Part shown: one piece after another, positions 8,930-16,954 of the stretch | How positions within the stretch are numbered: position 1 is the stretch's first letter | Layout: each line of letters begins with the position of its first letter | Source of the DNA: an uncultured Clostridia bacterium | GTDB lineage: Bacteria; Bacillota; Clostridia; Oscillospirales; UBA644 | DNA: 39,925 nucleotides | NCBI GenBank assembly: GCA_948443805.1 | Contig: CAOJUB010000017.1 | Location: 1-39,925, forward strand | Direction of reading: 5' to 3' | The notes under the pieces: generated by a model | Seen by the model: only the letters and a program-made list of their open reading frames with translations | What the model was told of the DNA's origin: nothing | The model's database searches: none | Made by a program: the position numbers and the translations under genes

Positions 8930-9883
8930 ATGAGCATTCAGGCTAAACAGACAAAAGAAAAAGCGCCTAAGAGAGCCGTTCTTTCGCTGGAAAGAAAAAA
9001 CAGCTTTTTCGGCTATATTTTCACTTTGCCTATCATCATCGGTCTTGCGGTAATATATCTTCCGATTCTTATTCAGTCCCTTGTATATTCTTTCAGCAAG
9101 ATCACGATTGTCCCGAAGCAGGGATATTTAACCGAATTTCTCGGTTTTCAGAATTATTATAACGCCCTGTATGTAGAAGAAGGGTTTTTACGGACGGTTA
9201 TTGAGTCTACCATTGCTCTTCTTCCGCAGATTTTCGTTATCATTATCTTCGCTTTCTTTATGGCGAATATTTTGAATCAGGAATTCAAGGGCAGAACGAT
9301 TGCGCGTGTTATCTTCTTTATTCCGGTTGTTGTTTCTACTGGTATCATGGCGCAGTTCGAAAATATGAATTCCATGCTGGATCTTTATTCTTCCGGTGAG
9401 AAGATGGAAATGGTCGGCGGCGCGGCAAGCGCGCTGGTCGACTATACCCAGCTTCAGGAAATCATTACAAGCGCGCTGAATAATCCGAATATGTCGTCAA
9501 TTGTTCTCGGCGCCATTTCCGGACTGTACGGAATCATCACTTCTTCCGGTGTTCAGATGCTGGTCTTCCTTTCCGGCCTTCAGGGTATTTCGATTAACAT
9601 GTACGAGGCTGCGAAAGTAGAAGGCGCAACCGGATGGGAAGTTTTCTGGAAAATTTCCTTCCCGATGATTTCCCCTTTGATTTTGGTTAACCTGATCTAT
9701 ACCGTTATCGACCTGTTCCTGAAAGCCGACAACGAGGCGATCAACTTTATCAATAATAAGCTTGCCGATGGAAGCCAGTTAGAACTTGCTTCGGCGCTAT
9801 CCTGGATTTATACCCTCGTTATACTACTGTTCGTCGGTATTGTCTGGATGTTAGTCAAGAAGCTTATTGTTTATCAGGATTAA
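8930..9883 (+). CDS. Carbohydrate ABC transporter permease, MalF type (second pair)
   Basis: A 317-residue membrane permease. Membrane segments start at about residue 25 (FFGYIFTLPIIIGLAVIYLP). The EAA loop is YEAAKVEGATGWEVFWKI near residue 225, then PMISPL. Between the middle membrane segments there is an extra ~50-residue hydrophilic stretch (NMNSMLDLYSSGEKMEMVGG and following) that the first MalF-like permease lacks; it may be an extracytoplasmic loop contacting a binding protein or the lipoprotein. The Shine-Dalgarno GGAGGTGA overlaps the stop of the DUF5696 gene, and the ATG comes four bases after that stop. A second permease pair next to a single binding protein is the notable feature of the locus. 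Confidence 0.92.
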   Translation: MSIQAKQTKEKAPKRAVLSLERKNSFFGYIFTLPIIIGLAVIYLPILIQSLVYSFSKITIVPKQGYLTEFLGFQNYYNALYVEEGFLRTVIESTIALLPQIFVIIIFAFFMANILNQEFKGRTIARVIFFIPVVVSTGIMAQFENMNSMLDLYSSGEKMEMVGGAASALVDYTQLQEIITSALNNPNMSSIVLGAISGLYGIITSSGVQMLVFLSGLQGISINMYEAAKVEGATGWEVFWKISFPMISPLILVNLIYTVIDLFLKADNEAINFINNKLADGSQLELASALSWIYTLVILLFVGIVWMLVKKLIVYQD

Positions 9884-9896
9884 GGAGGGTGGAAGA

Positions 9897-10937
9897 ATGA
9901 AAAACGAAGATACCATGAATGTTTCCCAGTCTCCGGCAGAAAAGAAGGAAAACAAAATCCTGAAATTTCTGAAATCCAAATTTACGTTTCATTTCAAAAA
10001 ACCCCGCAATCCGATCAAGGCTCTCAAAGAGGTTGATTGGAAACGGTGGAAGAGAAAGAACCTCAACCTGAACGGTCTTGGCCGGTTCGCCTATATCATT
10101 CTGCGTTTTATTATCGTTTTCGGTATTTGTTTTACGATTATCTATCCCTATATTGTTAAGGGCATCGTTTCGTTTATGAGTACCAATGATATCGTCGACT
10201 CGACCGTTATGTTCATCCCCCGTGAAGGTTCCACGTATTTTATTGAAAAAGCCGTGGTTACCATGGAATATTGGACGGCGATGCTGAACACCGCGCTGCT
10301 GTCTCTTGCAGCTGCCGGCTGTACGCTGATCGTCAGCACAATGGTCGGTTATGGTTTCGCCCGGTTTAAGTTTATCGGAAAGAATCTGCTTTTCTTCATG
10401 GTTATCCTGACGCTGATTATTCCTGCGCAGACGATCATGATCCCGCTTTACAGCCGGTTTAAGTGGTTCTTCTTAGGCGACCTGACCAACACCTTCTGGC
10501 CGATTGTTATTCTTGCTCTGACGGGGCTCGGTCTGAAAAACGGATTGTATATCTACATGATGCGGCAGTTCTTCAGAGGGATGCCGAAAGAACTGGAAAT
10601 GTCGGCTTATATCGACGGCGCCGGTCATTTCCGGACCTTCTTCTCGATCATGCTTCCGAACGCTTCGAACATGATGATTACGATCTTCCTCTTTGCCTTT
10701 ACCTGGCAGTGGACAGACACCACGTATAATACGATGCTGTTCCCGAAACTCAAAATTCTGACCAATACGGTTCTGAATGTCACCAAAACGGCGGAAAATG
10801 TCGCGGTAGATACCACGCAGCAGCAAGCGCTTGCGGATACTGCTTCACTTCTTTTGATTCTTCCGCTGTTGCTGGTTTTCCTGGTCGCGCAGAAATACTT
10901 TATTCAGAGTATAGAACGCAGCGGTCTTGTTGAGTAA
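9897..10937 (+). CDS. Carbohydrate ABC transporter permease, MalG type (second pair)
   Basis: A 346-residue membrane permease and the last gene of the run. The ATG at 9897 follows AAGGAGGGTGG; an upstream in-frame start at 9867 would overlap the previous gene and has no good Shine-Dalgarno site. The N-terminus is a long basic cytoplasmic segment of about 60 residues (KFLKSKFTFHFKKPRNP), followed by six membrane segments beginning with FAYIILRFIIVFGICFTII. The EAA docking loop is EMSAYIDGAGHFRTFFSIML near residue 233. It pairs with the preceding permease. No ATP-binding cassette gene follows, so a shared MsmX-like ATPase from another locus is the likely energiser. A strong terminator stands directly downstream. 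Confidence 0.92.
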   Translation: MKNEDTMNVSQSPAEKKENKILKFLKSKFTFHFKKPRNPIKALKEVDWKRWKRKNLNLNGLGRFAYIILRFIIVFGICFTIIYPYIVKGIVSFMSTNDIVDSTVMFIPREGSTYFIEKAVVTMEYWTAMLNTALLSLAAAGCTLIVSTMVGYGFARFKFIGKNLLFFMVILTLIIPAQTIMIPLYSRFKWFFLGDLTNTFWPIVILALTGLGLKNGLYIYMMRQFFRGMPKELEMSAYIDGAGHFRTFFSIMLPNASNMMITIFLFAFTWQWTDTTYNTMLFPKLKILTNTVLNVTKTAENVAVDTTQQQALADTASLLLILPLLLVFLVAQKYFIQSIERSGLVE

Positions 10938-10944
10938 ACAGATA

Positions 10945-10986
10945 AAAAATATCCCCGAATCTTTAAAGATTCGGGGAATTTTTTAT
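10945..10986 (+). terminator. Rho-independent terminator closing the importer run
   Basis: A perfect 12-bp inverted repeat (arms 10953-10964 and 10965-10976, CCCCGAATCTTT and its complement) is followed by AATTTTTTAT. It begins 15 bases after the last permease stop codon. The A-rich stretch on the upstream side means it could also work weakly on the - strand. Confidence 0.93.
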
Positions 10987-11264
10987 CATAGCAGTTCTTT
11001 TGTTTTTTATCTTTGGCCGTTTTTTTTGCATTTATTGATTCTCTCTATGTAAAAATATATAATGGTTCAATGTTTTATTGTTTATGAAGGGTTTTTATCG
11101 TCATAATAGCTATATTTTACGCCTTATTTACAGTTTTAGAGCAAACAGGTGTCATGTGACAGATTTTCTCCTTGACTGCCAGATATACACGGCGCTAGCG
11201 CTATGTTCTCATCATTGGTAAGGGAATACAATCTGTTTTTTTCAAATCAGAATCCGCTGCTATG
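10987..11264. other. A+T-rich intergenic stretch
   Basis: No convincing gene. It holds an unassigned + strand promoter (11035-11063), a short inverted repeat TGTCATGTGACA at 11150-11161 and a 10-bp palindrome GCGCTAGCGC near 11192. An open stretch of 45 codons (11084-11221, + strand) has no Shine-Dalgarno site and no resemblance I recognise. Confidence 0.5.
11035..11063 (+). promoter_or_regulatory. Sigma-A-type promoter with no obvious gene
   Basis: TTGATT at 11035-11040 and TATAAT at 11058-11063 are separated by exactly 17 bases. No + strand gene follows for about 6 kb, and transcription would run into the 3' end of the oppositely oriented methyltransferase gene. It could drive an unseen small RNA or antisense RNA, or be a relic. 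The stretch is A+T-rich, so chance is possible. Confidence 0.4.
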
Positions 11265-11936
11265 CTACCATACAAATGGAATGACTTTATATTTCACTTT
11301 CTTTTTATATTCTGTATACCCTTCCAGCCCCTTTTCAAGCACTGTTTCTTCATTTCTGATTCTCTTTGCAATAAGGATAGGATATGCAAGAAAAATTACA
11401 AATGATATAACAGAGCCAAGTACGAGCGGCATAGAAAGAAATAAAACAATCGTTACACTGTACATGGGGTGCCGAACAACCCCGTAAAGCCCGGTATCAA
11501 TGACCTTTTGTCCGTCCTGTACTTCTACGGTTCGGGATAAGTAAGTATTTTCCCTCAATACTTCTGCATAAAGCAGATAGGAAATCAGAAATATAATGGC
11601 GCTAACCCACAAAATCCAATCCGGCAGCATGATCCATTGAAAACGAAAATTTAAGCCCGCAATAACAAATCCTATAACAAACATCAAACCGCTAAGCTTT
11701 ATCACAAGACCTTGTTCTGCTTGTTGTTCTTTGCCTCTTAATCGTTTTTCCAACAGCTTCGGATTTTTAATCATCAATACCATTCCGGCAACAGACATCG
11801 GGATAAACAATATCCCTATAAATAGCCACGCGTTCCAATAAGCAAATGTCCCCGCGGGTAAAAATAGGAGTATACCTATAAAAACTGCGCCAAAAACAAA
11901 TTTCAGTATTGCTTGATAAAATAGCTCTTTTGTCAA
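11265..11936 (-). CDS. Isoprenylcysteine carboxyl methyltransferase-family membrane protein
   Basis: A 223-residue multi-pass membrane protein of the ICMT/PEMT methyltransferase superfamily. Four or five hydrophobic helices are followed by the family's C-terminal SAM-binding signature: VVRHPMYSVTIV near residue 155 and IRNEETVLEKGLEGYTEY at about residues 193-210, ending in VKYKVIPFVW. Bacterial members methylate small or lipid-like acceptors; the acceptor here is unknown. The start is a TTG seven bases after GGAGAG (minus strand); no ATG lies nearby. The gene is visibly richer in A+T than the importer genes, and with its neighbour to the right looks like an accessory insertion. Confidence 0.88.
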   Translation of the reverse strand: MTKELFYQAILKFVFGAVFIGILLFLPAGTFAYWNAWLFIGILFIPMSVAGMVLMIKNPKLLEKRLRGKEQQAEQGLVIKLSGLMFVIGFVIAGLNFRFQWIMLPDWILWVSAIIFLISYLLYAEVLRENTYLSRTVEVQDGQKVIDTGLYGVVRHPMYSVTIVLFLSMPLVLGSVISFVIFLAYPILIAKRIRNEETVLEKGLEGYTEYKKKVKYKVIPFVW

Positions 11937-11958
11937 CTAAAATCTCTCCATAACTTCT

Positions 11959-12036
11959 AAACTGACGAGTTAAAACAATGCTTTGATAAGTTCGCTCATC
12001 GCCAGCGGAACCACAAGACCTATCGCCATACCGAAA
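11959..12036 (-). pseudogene. Possible 3' remnant of a small membrane protein
   Basis: Between the methyltransferase and acetyltransferase genes, the minus strand reads TVFFGMAIGLVVPLAMSELIKAL and ends in F-stop, a hydrophobic tail like the C-terminus of a membrane protein. It begins just after an in-frame TGA and has no start codon with a Shine-Dalgarno site. It may be the end of a deleted gene. It is short, so chance coding is possible. Confidence 0.25.
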
Positions 12037-12043
12037 AAAACTG

Positions 12044-12697
12044 TCAGTCATCGCTGTTGCCGTTCAGTACGGTGTTATCCGCTAAAATATCCGGCAGATG
12101 CTTCATGCTGTCTTTTTCAGTAAGTTTTCTTATGATTCTGCACGGAACGCCGGCGGCAAAACTTCCCTGCGGAATGTCTCTTGTTACAACGCTTCCGGCA
12201 CCGATTACACAGTTGTCTCCGATTGTTACGCCCGGGCAGGCCGTAACGGAGGCGCCGAACCAGCAATTATTTCCGATATGTACCGGTTTTGCATAACAGA
12301 GATGTTTCTTTTCACCGTTTGCGGTTTCCATTTCTCGCCGTTCATCCGGCAACATAGGATGAATAGGCGTTACAATTGTCACATTTGGCCCGAAATCGCA
12401 ATAGTCTCCAATGGTGACCTCTGCATCATCTTGGATTGTTAAATTAAAATTGGCAAAAAACTTTTTCCCGATTTTTGTGTGTTTTCCGTAATGAAAGAAA
12501 ATAGGTCCCTGTATTACACTGTCTTTGCCTAACGCTCCGATTATTTCGGTAAGGATGGCCGTACGCTTTTCAGTTTCATCCTCGTAGGTATTGTTATAAT
12601 CCAGGTTCAACTTGTGCGTTTTTCGCTTCATTGCTTTTAATTCAGGATCTGCAGGGCTGAATAGTATTCCGGCATTGATTTTTTCTTCTTCATTCAT
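12044..12697 (-). CDS. maa: Sugar O-acetyltransferase, maltose acetyltransferase type
   Basis: A 217-residue cytoplasmic left-handed beta-helix enzyme that transfers acetyl from acetyl-CoA to a sugar hydroxyl. The N-terminal Mac domain is seen (MNEEEKINAGILFSPADPEL). Hexapeptide repeats run from about residue 75 (IGKKFFANFNLTIQDDAEVT, IGDYCDFGPNVTIVTP). The expected catalytic histidine is in TPIHPMLPDERR. The CoA-site end is VIGAGSVVTRDIPQGSFAAG. The C-terminus is about 15-20 residues longer than usual (SMKHLPDILADNTVLNGN). The ATG is eight bases after GGAGAG. Both neighbours on this strand are accessory genes. Such enzymes often detoxify non-metabolised sugars; the true acceptor is unknown. 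Confidence 0.9.
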   Translation of the reverse strand: MNEEEKINAGILFSPADPELKAMKRKTHKLNLDYNNTYEDETEKRTAILTEIIGALGKDSVIQGPIFFHYGKHTKIGKKFFANFNLTIQDDAEVTIGDYCDFGPNVTIVTPIHPMLPDERREMETANGEKKHLCYAKPVHIGNNCWFGASVTACPGVTIGDNCVIGAGSVVTRDIPQGSFAAGVPCRIIRKLTEKDSMKHLPDILADNTVLNGNSDD

Positions 12698-12721
12698 AGA
12701 AAAGCTCTCCGTTCAAAATAG

Positions 12722-12737
12722 TGTTGGTGCCAAACCA
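12722..12737. repeat. Short inverted repeat upstream of the acetyltransferase
   Basis: Arms TTGGT and ACCAA with a six-base centre, about 25-40 bases upstream of the start codon. It could be an operator or chance; no partner regulator is nearby. Confidence 0.25.
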
Positions 12738-12886
12738 ATCTTGATAATCGATTTTATTTCACGAATAAGAATATCTGGTAAAAAACGACTGTAATCTTAG
12801 TAAACAGATATTATATTGATAGAGAAAATCTGGCTTCTCTGCTTTACAGCGTTCGTTTTTGATTCCTTCGATGTAAAATGAAACAT

Positions 12887-13819
12887 TTACAAAAGATATT
12901 CTTTAAAGATATCCCGCATTTTAACCGCGGAATCAATTACTTGATTAATCAGACTGTCATAATTGGAATGATCGTCGAAATTCAGATGATGGATATAGTG
13001 TTTGATCCGGGAGGCTTTTTTCCGTTCCAGTCTGTCCCAGGCCAGGGGAATACCGAGTTTGGTTTCAATCTCTTCTTTATATTGATAAAGGTGATCGAAT
13101 AATTCTTTGTTGTTATTGATATAAAGTTCGACCACGATGACTCCGTCTTTGTTGACAAGATTGACTGCAATATGCGCTTCGCTTGAGCCAATTGCTATAT
13201 CATACCAATGATCGGTGGTCACTTTCCGAAGATTAAACGGTTTGCCCCGGTCGGCAACGGCCTGATTAAACTGTTCCCAAAACAAGAGAATTTCCGACTG
13301 CCGTTTATCCAATTCTTCGTTGGAAGTTTTTCCTTTTTTGTTCCTTTTTACAAATCCGTTCGGCTGTTCGATGATTTCGAATTTCGGCGCGGGGGCGGAA
13401 TCTCCGATCCGGTATGCATGAATTTCAATCAAAAAGAAATGGATATTGTCGGTTGTATTGTTGTTTAACCATTCGATGGCCGCGCGGTGTTCTTCCTTAG
13501 CGGTTTTCACAATCCAAACGATAACTTCCGCGTCCAATCCGGATGCATAGGTGATGATTTTCCCTAAATGGCCATGGTCTGTGTTTTCCAGCTGGTTTTC
13601 TATAATTACCGTCGTATCGGTGGTTTCGTCTTTCGCTACCAAATCGCACCGGTACGGTCCGACATAAACTTCCTTGCCGACGTCGGTTAACGTTAATCCT
13701 AAAATATCGTTCAGATAGACCAGGTTATTGTCTTCCGCCAGCCAATTGGAAAAATTGTACTGTTCATGCTGCCATAATTCCCGTACGTCTACTTCTGCTA
13801 ATCTTCCGATGTCTTTCAT
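12887..13819 (-). CDS. DUF4268-type protein with a PD-(D/E)XK nuclease-like fold
   Basis: A 310-residue cytoplasmic protein. The ATG at 13819 is chosen because GGAGG lies seven bases upstream; an upstream in-frame start at 13855 has no site. The N-terminal half carries a recognisable nuclease-fold core: YVGPYRCDLVAKD, then TVIIENQLE and HGHLGKIITYASGLDAEVIV, giving a D...ExQ pattern. WYDIAIGSSEAHIAVNLV and KKASRIKHYIHHLNFDD in the second half match my memory of DUF4268 proteins. These occur sporadically, usually alone, and their function is not established; DNA-end cleavage or defence is often suspected. No methyltransferase, helicase or toxin-antitoxin partner is adjacent, so nothing in the context confirms defence. 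Confidence 0.8.
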   Translation of the reverse strand: MKDIGRLAEVDVRELWQHEQYNFSNWLAEDNNLVYLNDILGLTLTDVGKEVYVGPYRCDLVAKDETTDTTVIIENQLENTDHGHLGKIITYASGLDAEVIVWIVKTAKEEHRAAIEWLNNNTTDNIHFFLIEIHAYRIGDSAPAPKFEIIEQPNGFVKRNKKGKTSNEELDKRQSEILLFWEQFNQAVADRGKPFNLRKVTTDHWYDIAIGSSEAHIAVNLVNKDGVIVVELYINNNKELFDHLYQYKEEIETKLGIPLAWDRLERKKASRIKHYIHHLNFDDHSNYDSLINQVIDSAVKMRDIFKEYLL

Positions 13820-13921
13820 GGGACATCCTCCTTTTTGTCTTTTGTAAAAAAACATAGGTCAGGCCGTTTGTGCTGCGAATGTCTATACCGAATTGGTTTC
13901 TTCTGAAATCCGTGTTGGCCG

Positions 13922-14812
13922 TTACTCTAGTTTCATTTTTACACCGTGGCTCTCCAGAGAAAGCTTTGCTTTTTCCAGATCATTTTCGGCAGGAATCCAA
14001 GCCGGATTTCCGTTATCGTTTCCGCCCAGCGCCGTCATTTTTGAACCGCCGTAGGCATGATAGGGGAGAAGTTCGACATATACTCCATTTTTTAACTGAT
14101 GCCAGAGTTCGGCTATCGCACGATAATGATCTTCCTGCATATTGACGTTTTTTATCATGATACAGCGCAGAATAATAGGCGCCCCGATTGTGTCGGCGCG
14201 TAAAATGTTGTTTTTTATCAGATTATGGGAAACACCGGTATATTGCTGGTGCCTTTGGTTGTTGCCGTCCTTGAAATCCCACAGAAAACAATCGGCCAGG
14301 GATACCAGCTCCGGAATCAAGGAAGAATCAAAATATCCGCAGGTTTCAACCGCAGTTTTGATTCCGTTTTGTTTGCATATGCGGAGAAGCGCAAAGGTTT
14401 CTTCCGGCTGCATCAGCGGTTCCCCGCCGGATAAAGTAATTCCCCCGCAATCGCCGTAAAAGGCTCTGTCTTGATTGACTACGGCAAAAATTTCATCGAC
14501 GGTCATCTCGGAAAAAGATGGAAGCAGCGCCTGCGAACAGCAGCTTTCTGTGCATTTCATGCAGTTTTTGCAGCGCGACCGGTTCAGAATATGCTTTCCG
14601 TCGGTTATTTGGTGTGCGCTGTTTTGGCATACCGCCGCGCAGGCGCCGCAGCCAATACATTTTTGCGGGGTGAACAGGAGTTCCTGTTTGTCGGACTGCG
14701 TTTCGGGATTATGACACCATTGGCAGCGCAGCGGACAACCCTTGAGAAAAACAGTAGTTCGGATCCCGGGGCCGTCATGCATACAAAACCGCTGGATTTC
14801 CGTTACTTTCAT
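13922..14812 (-). CDS. Glycyl-radical enzyme activating protein (radical SAM)
   Basis: A 296-residue activase. It would use S-adenosylmethionine and a [4Fe-4S] cluster to abstract hydrogen from the glycine of its partner enzyme. The radical-SAM motif is KGCPLRCQWCHNPE (CxxxCxxC, residues about 26-33). Two ferredoxin-like clusters follow: CIGCGACAAVC near residue 52 and CKNCMKCTESC near residue 81, as in activases other than that of pyruvate formate-lyase itself. GGITLSGGEPLMQPE is the SAM-binding glycine-rich motif. The gene starts 12 bases after the glycyl-radical enzyme's stop. The only visible Shine-Dalgarno site (GGAGG, overlapping that stop region) is about 16 bases from the ATG, unusually far. 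It is cotranscribed with its target. Confidence 0.95.
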   Translation of the reverse strand: MKVTEIQRFCMHDGPGIRTTVFLKGCPLRCQWCHNPETQSDKQELLFTPQKCIGCGACAAVCQNSAHQITDGKHILNRSRCKNCMKCTESCCSQALLPSFSEMTVDEIFAVVNQDRAFYGDCGGITLSGGEPLMQPEETFALLRICKQNGIKTAVETCGYFDSSLIPELVSLADCFLWDFKDGNNQRHQQYTGVSHNLIKNNILRADTIGAPIILRCIMIKNVNMQEDHYRAIAELWHQLKNGVYVELLPYHAYGGSKMTALGGNDNGNPAWIPAENDLEKAKLSLESHGVKMKLE

Positions 14813-14824
14813 GGTTTGTTGTTT

Positions 14825-16954
14825 TTATCCTCCGTTTTGTGAAATAATCATATCCTGCCACTCTTTATTCAGTGTGACAAAACGGGCGTTCCAGCCGGAA
14901 ACCCGGACCGAGAGGGTTTGATATTTTTCCGGGTGTTCCTGCGCTTCTTTCAAAACCGAATTATCAACAATATCCAGCTGCATAAAACAGCCGCCGAGAG
15001 CGATAAATCCGCGCAGCAGCGTCACGATGGCCTGTAATCCTTCTTCTCCTGAAATATTGGATGGAATCAGTTTCCCGTCGAGCGCCGCTCCGGTTACCAT
15101 GCGTTTAAGATTGCATTTGCAGTAAGAACGTATCATTGCCGTTATGCTGTTTTTGTCTGTTCCTGGTGTCGGCGAACAGTTTCCGGCTAAAATCTCTCCA
15201 GATTTTCTTCCGTGCGGCGCGGCAAGACGGGAATTAGACCATTCAATTTGTCGGCCAAAAGTGCTTACGCCCGCAGGAAAACGGTAACCGCACATGCCAT
15301 CGAAGGTAGCGCAGCAATCGGCAAAATCGTCGAGAAGTCTTTTTGCAAGAAAATCGGCTTCGTCGTTGTCGCATCCGTAATAGAAATAATGATTCTGCAT
15401 ATATTGGCGGAGCGCTTCTTCCCCTTCCCAGTTCTTTTTCAGAATGGGAAGAAATTCCGGAAGCGAGAGCTTTTTTTCTTCATAAATCAGTTTCTTTATG
15501 GCAAGCAGGCTGTTTACGGTGTCTGCCAACCCGCCTATGTGCGGTGAAACCACATTGTATACCGGGCCGCCTTCTAAATAGGAGAGTCCCTTTTGAATAC
15601 AGCCTTTTTCAAAAAGCGAGACTACTGTGCACGGAATCTGCGGTTTCCATTTCCAAACGCTTTCCTTTGCCGTTTTCGGTTCAAAAAGACTGTTGTGATA
15701 CTGACAGATACCTTCTATTTGTTTTTTCAGATCCCGGATATATTGCTGATAAAGACTTTCAAAATCCGTAAAATCTACGGTTTCTTCATAACTCTTGAGC
15801 GTCTGTTTTTGCAGAACTGTTAAGGAGTCGAAAGGACTATATGTAAAATAGGTTGCACCCGGAATCTGGATTTCCCAGCATCCGTCGTTGGCAAAGCTTC
15901 GGGCTTCGGTTAACGGATATCCGTACTGCACCAGCGAATCGATAATGCTGTCTTCATCATAAACGGCCAGGATTCCGCCGCCGTACCGCATTACTTCGGC
16001 AACTCTGCGCAGTAACTTTTCTTCGGTGTTCTGGTTGAGCCTTACCGTTGTCGGGAAATCGCTTATCCCGAATTCTTCTAAAATATCCAGCACCAGATAG
16101 GTAACGGTATTGGTGACTTCCCGTCCTTTTTCGTCAATACCGCCAAGCAGAATATTTTGATAATGCTGGGCGTCGCCGCTGCCGTAATCTCCGCCGCAGA
16201 CCCATTCGCAGCCTTTTATAAAAAAATGCGCCAGAATTTCACGGGCCTCGTCGATCGTCAGGTTCCCGGATTTCAGGTCTGTTTCCAGATATTCCCCTAA
16301 CAGCTGGTCGATTCTGCCGATTCCGGGCCAGTTTCCGCACAGCCTTACAAAGGCAAAAGTAAACCAGAGGCTTTGCACGGCTTCATAAAAATTGGTTGCC
16401 GGATGCAGCGGAACCTGCTGCAAATTGCGGTAATTTTCTTCATACTCCGGCCGGTTTTTTAAAGCATCAAGATACCGTTTATGCCAGCAGTCGAAACTGT
16501 CAAGGCAGCGCAGACAGCTTTGGAGAAACGGTTCCTGGTGTTTTCCGGCGTATTTTTTCAGAGATTTTTCTGCTTCTTGCCGGATTGCCAGCATACCGTA
16601 CTGCAAAACGCTTTTGAAATCAATGGTCAGATGGCTGATACTGTCAAAAACAGGATTCCCCTGATAGGTTGCCGGAACGCGGTGCTGAATGGCTTCGCCC
16701 AGCGTTGCCGCACCGCTGATCCGTTCGCCTTCGCAAATACGAACCGGCGCTTCCCGGGCTATTTTTTCTATCATGCAGTCATATTTTTCAAGCGCAGAAA
16801 GTGTATCGAAGTTTTCCATGTCATCCATCGGAACCGAACCGGTTCTTTTGGTTTCCAGGCCATATTTATGGTGCATCGATTCATAGGCGAACCCCCGGGT
16901 CGAATCACTCAGCCTCACCGGACGTTTTCTGTTGTTTGCTGTATAAAACTCCAT
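14825..16954 (-). CDS. Glycyl-radical enzyme of the pyruvate formate-lyase family, substrate unknown
   Basis: A 709-residue, strictly anaerobic enzyme. The glycyl-radical loop is TLSVRVSGWNARF near the C-terminus, with the predicted radical at Gly687. The active-site cysteine loop is FANDGCWEIQIPG, with Cys359 and Glu361 (a CxE arrangement as in the dehydratase/lyase branch rather than the CC pair of true pyruvate formate-lyase). LEGGPVYNVVSPHIGG in the second half is family-typical. The length is shorter than most members (about 760-850). The ATG at 16954 follows GGGAG by nine bases; an upstream start at 17071 would overlap the divergent regulator. The residues around the cysteine (W rather than V) differ from glycerol, choline, hydroxyphenylacetate and propanediol enzymes as I remember them. 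The activase follows in the same operon, and an AraC-type regulator is divergent. Confidence 0.93.
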   Translation of the reverse strand: MEFYTANNRKRPVRLSDSTRGFAYESMHHKYGLETKRTGSVPMDDMENFDTLSALEKYDCMIEKIAREAPVRICEGERISGAATLGEAIQHRVPATYQGNPVFDSISHLTIDFKSVLQYGMLAIRQEAEKSLKKYAGKHQEPFLQSCLRCLDSFDCWHKRYLDALKNRPEYEENYRNLQQVPLHPATNFYEAVQSLWFTFAFVRLCGNWPGIGRIDQLLGEYLETDLKSGNLTIDEAREILAHFFIKGCEWVCGGDYGSGDAQHYQNILLGGIDEKGREVTNTVTYLVLDILEEFGISDFPTTVRLNQNTEEKLLRRVAEVMRYGGGILAVYDEDSIIDSLVQYGYPLTEARSFANDGCWEIQIPGATYFTYSPFDSLTVLQKQTLKSYEETVDFTDFESLYQQYIRDLKKQIEGICQYHNSLFEPKTAKESVWKWKPQIPCTVVSLFEKGCIQKGLSYLEGGPVYNVVSPHIGGLADTVNSLLAIKKLIYEEKKLSLPEFLPILKKNWEGEEALRQYMQNHYFYYGCDNDEADFLAKRLLDDFADCCATFDGMCGYRFPAGVSTFGRQIEWSNSRLAAPHGRKSGEILAGNCSPTPGTDKNSITAMIRSYCKCNLKRMVTGAALDGKLIPSNISGEEGLQAIVTLLRGFIALGGCFMQLDIVDNSVLKEAQEHPEKYQTLSVRVSGWNARFVTLNKEWQDMIISQNGG

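Noticed and set aside
11203-11487. 94-codon + strand open frame
   Set aside because: Mostly antisense to the methyltransferase gene, with no Shine-Dalgarno site.
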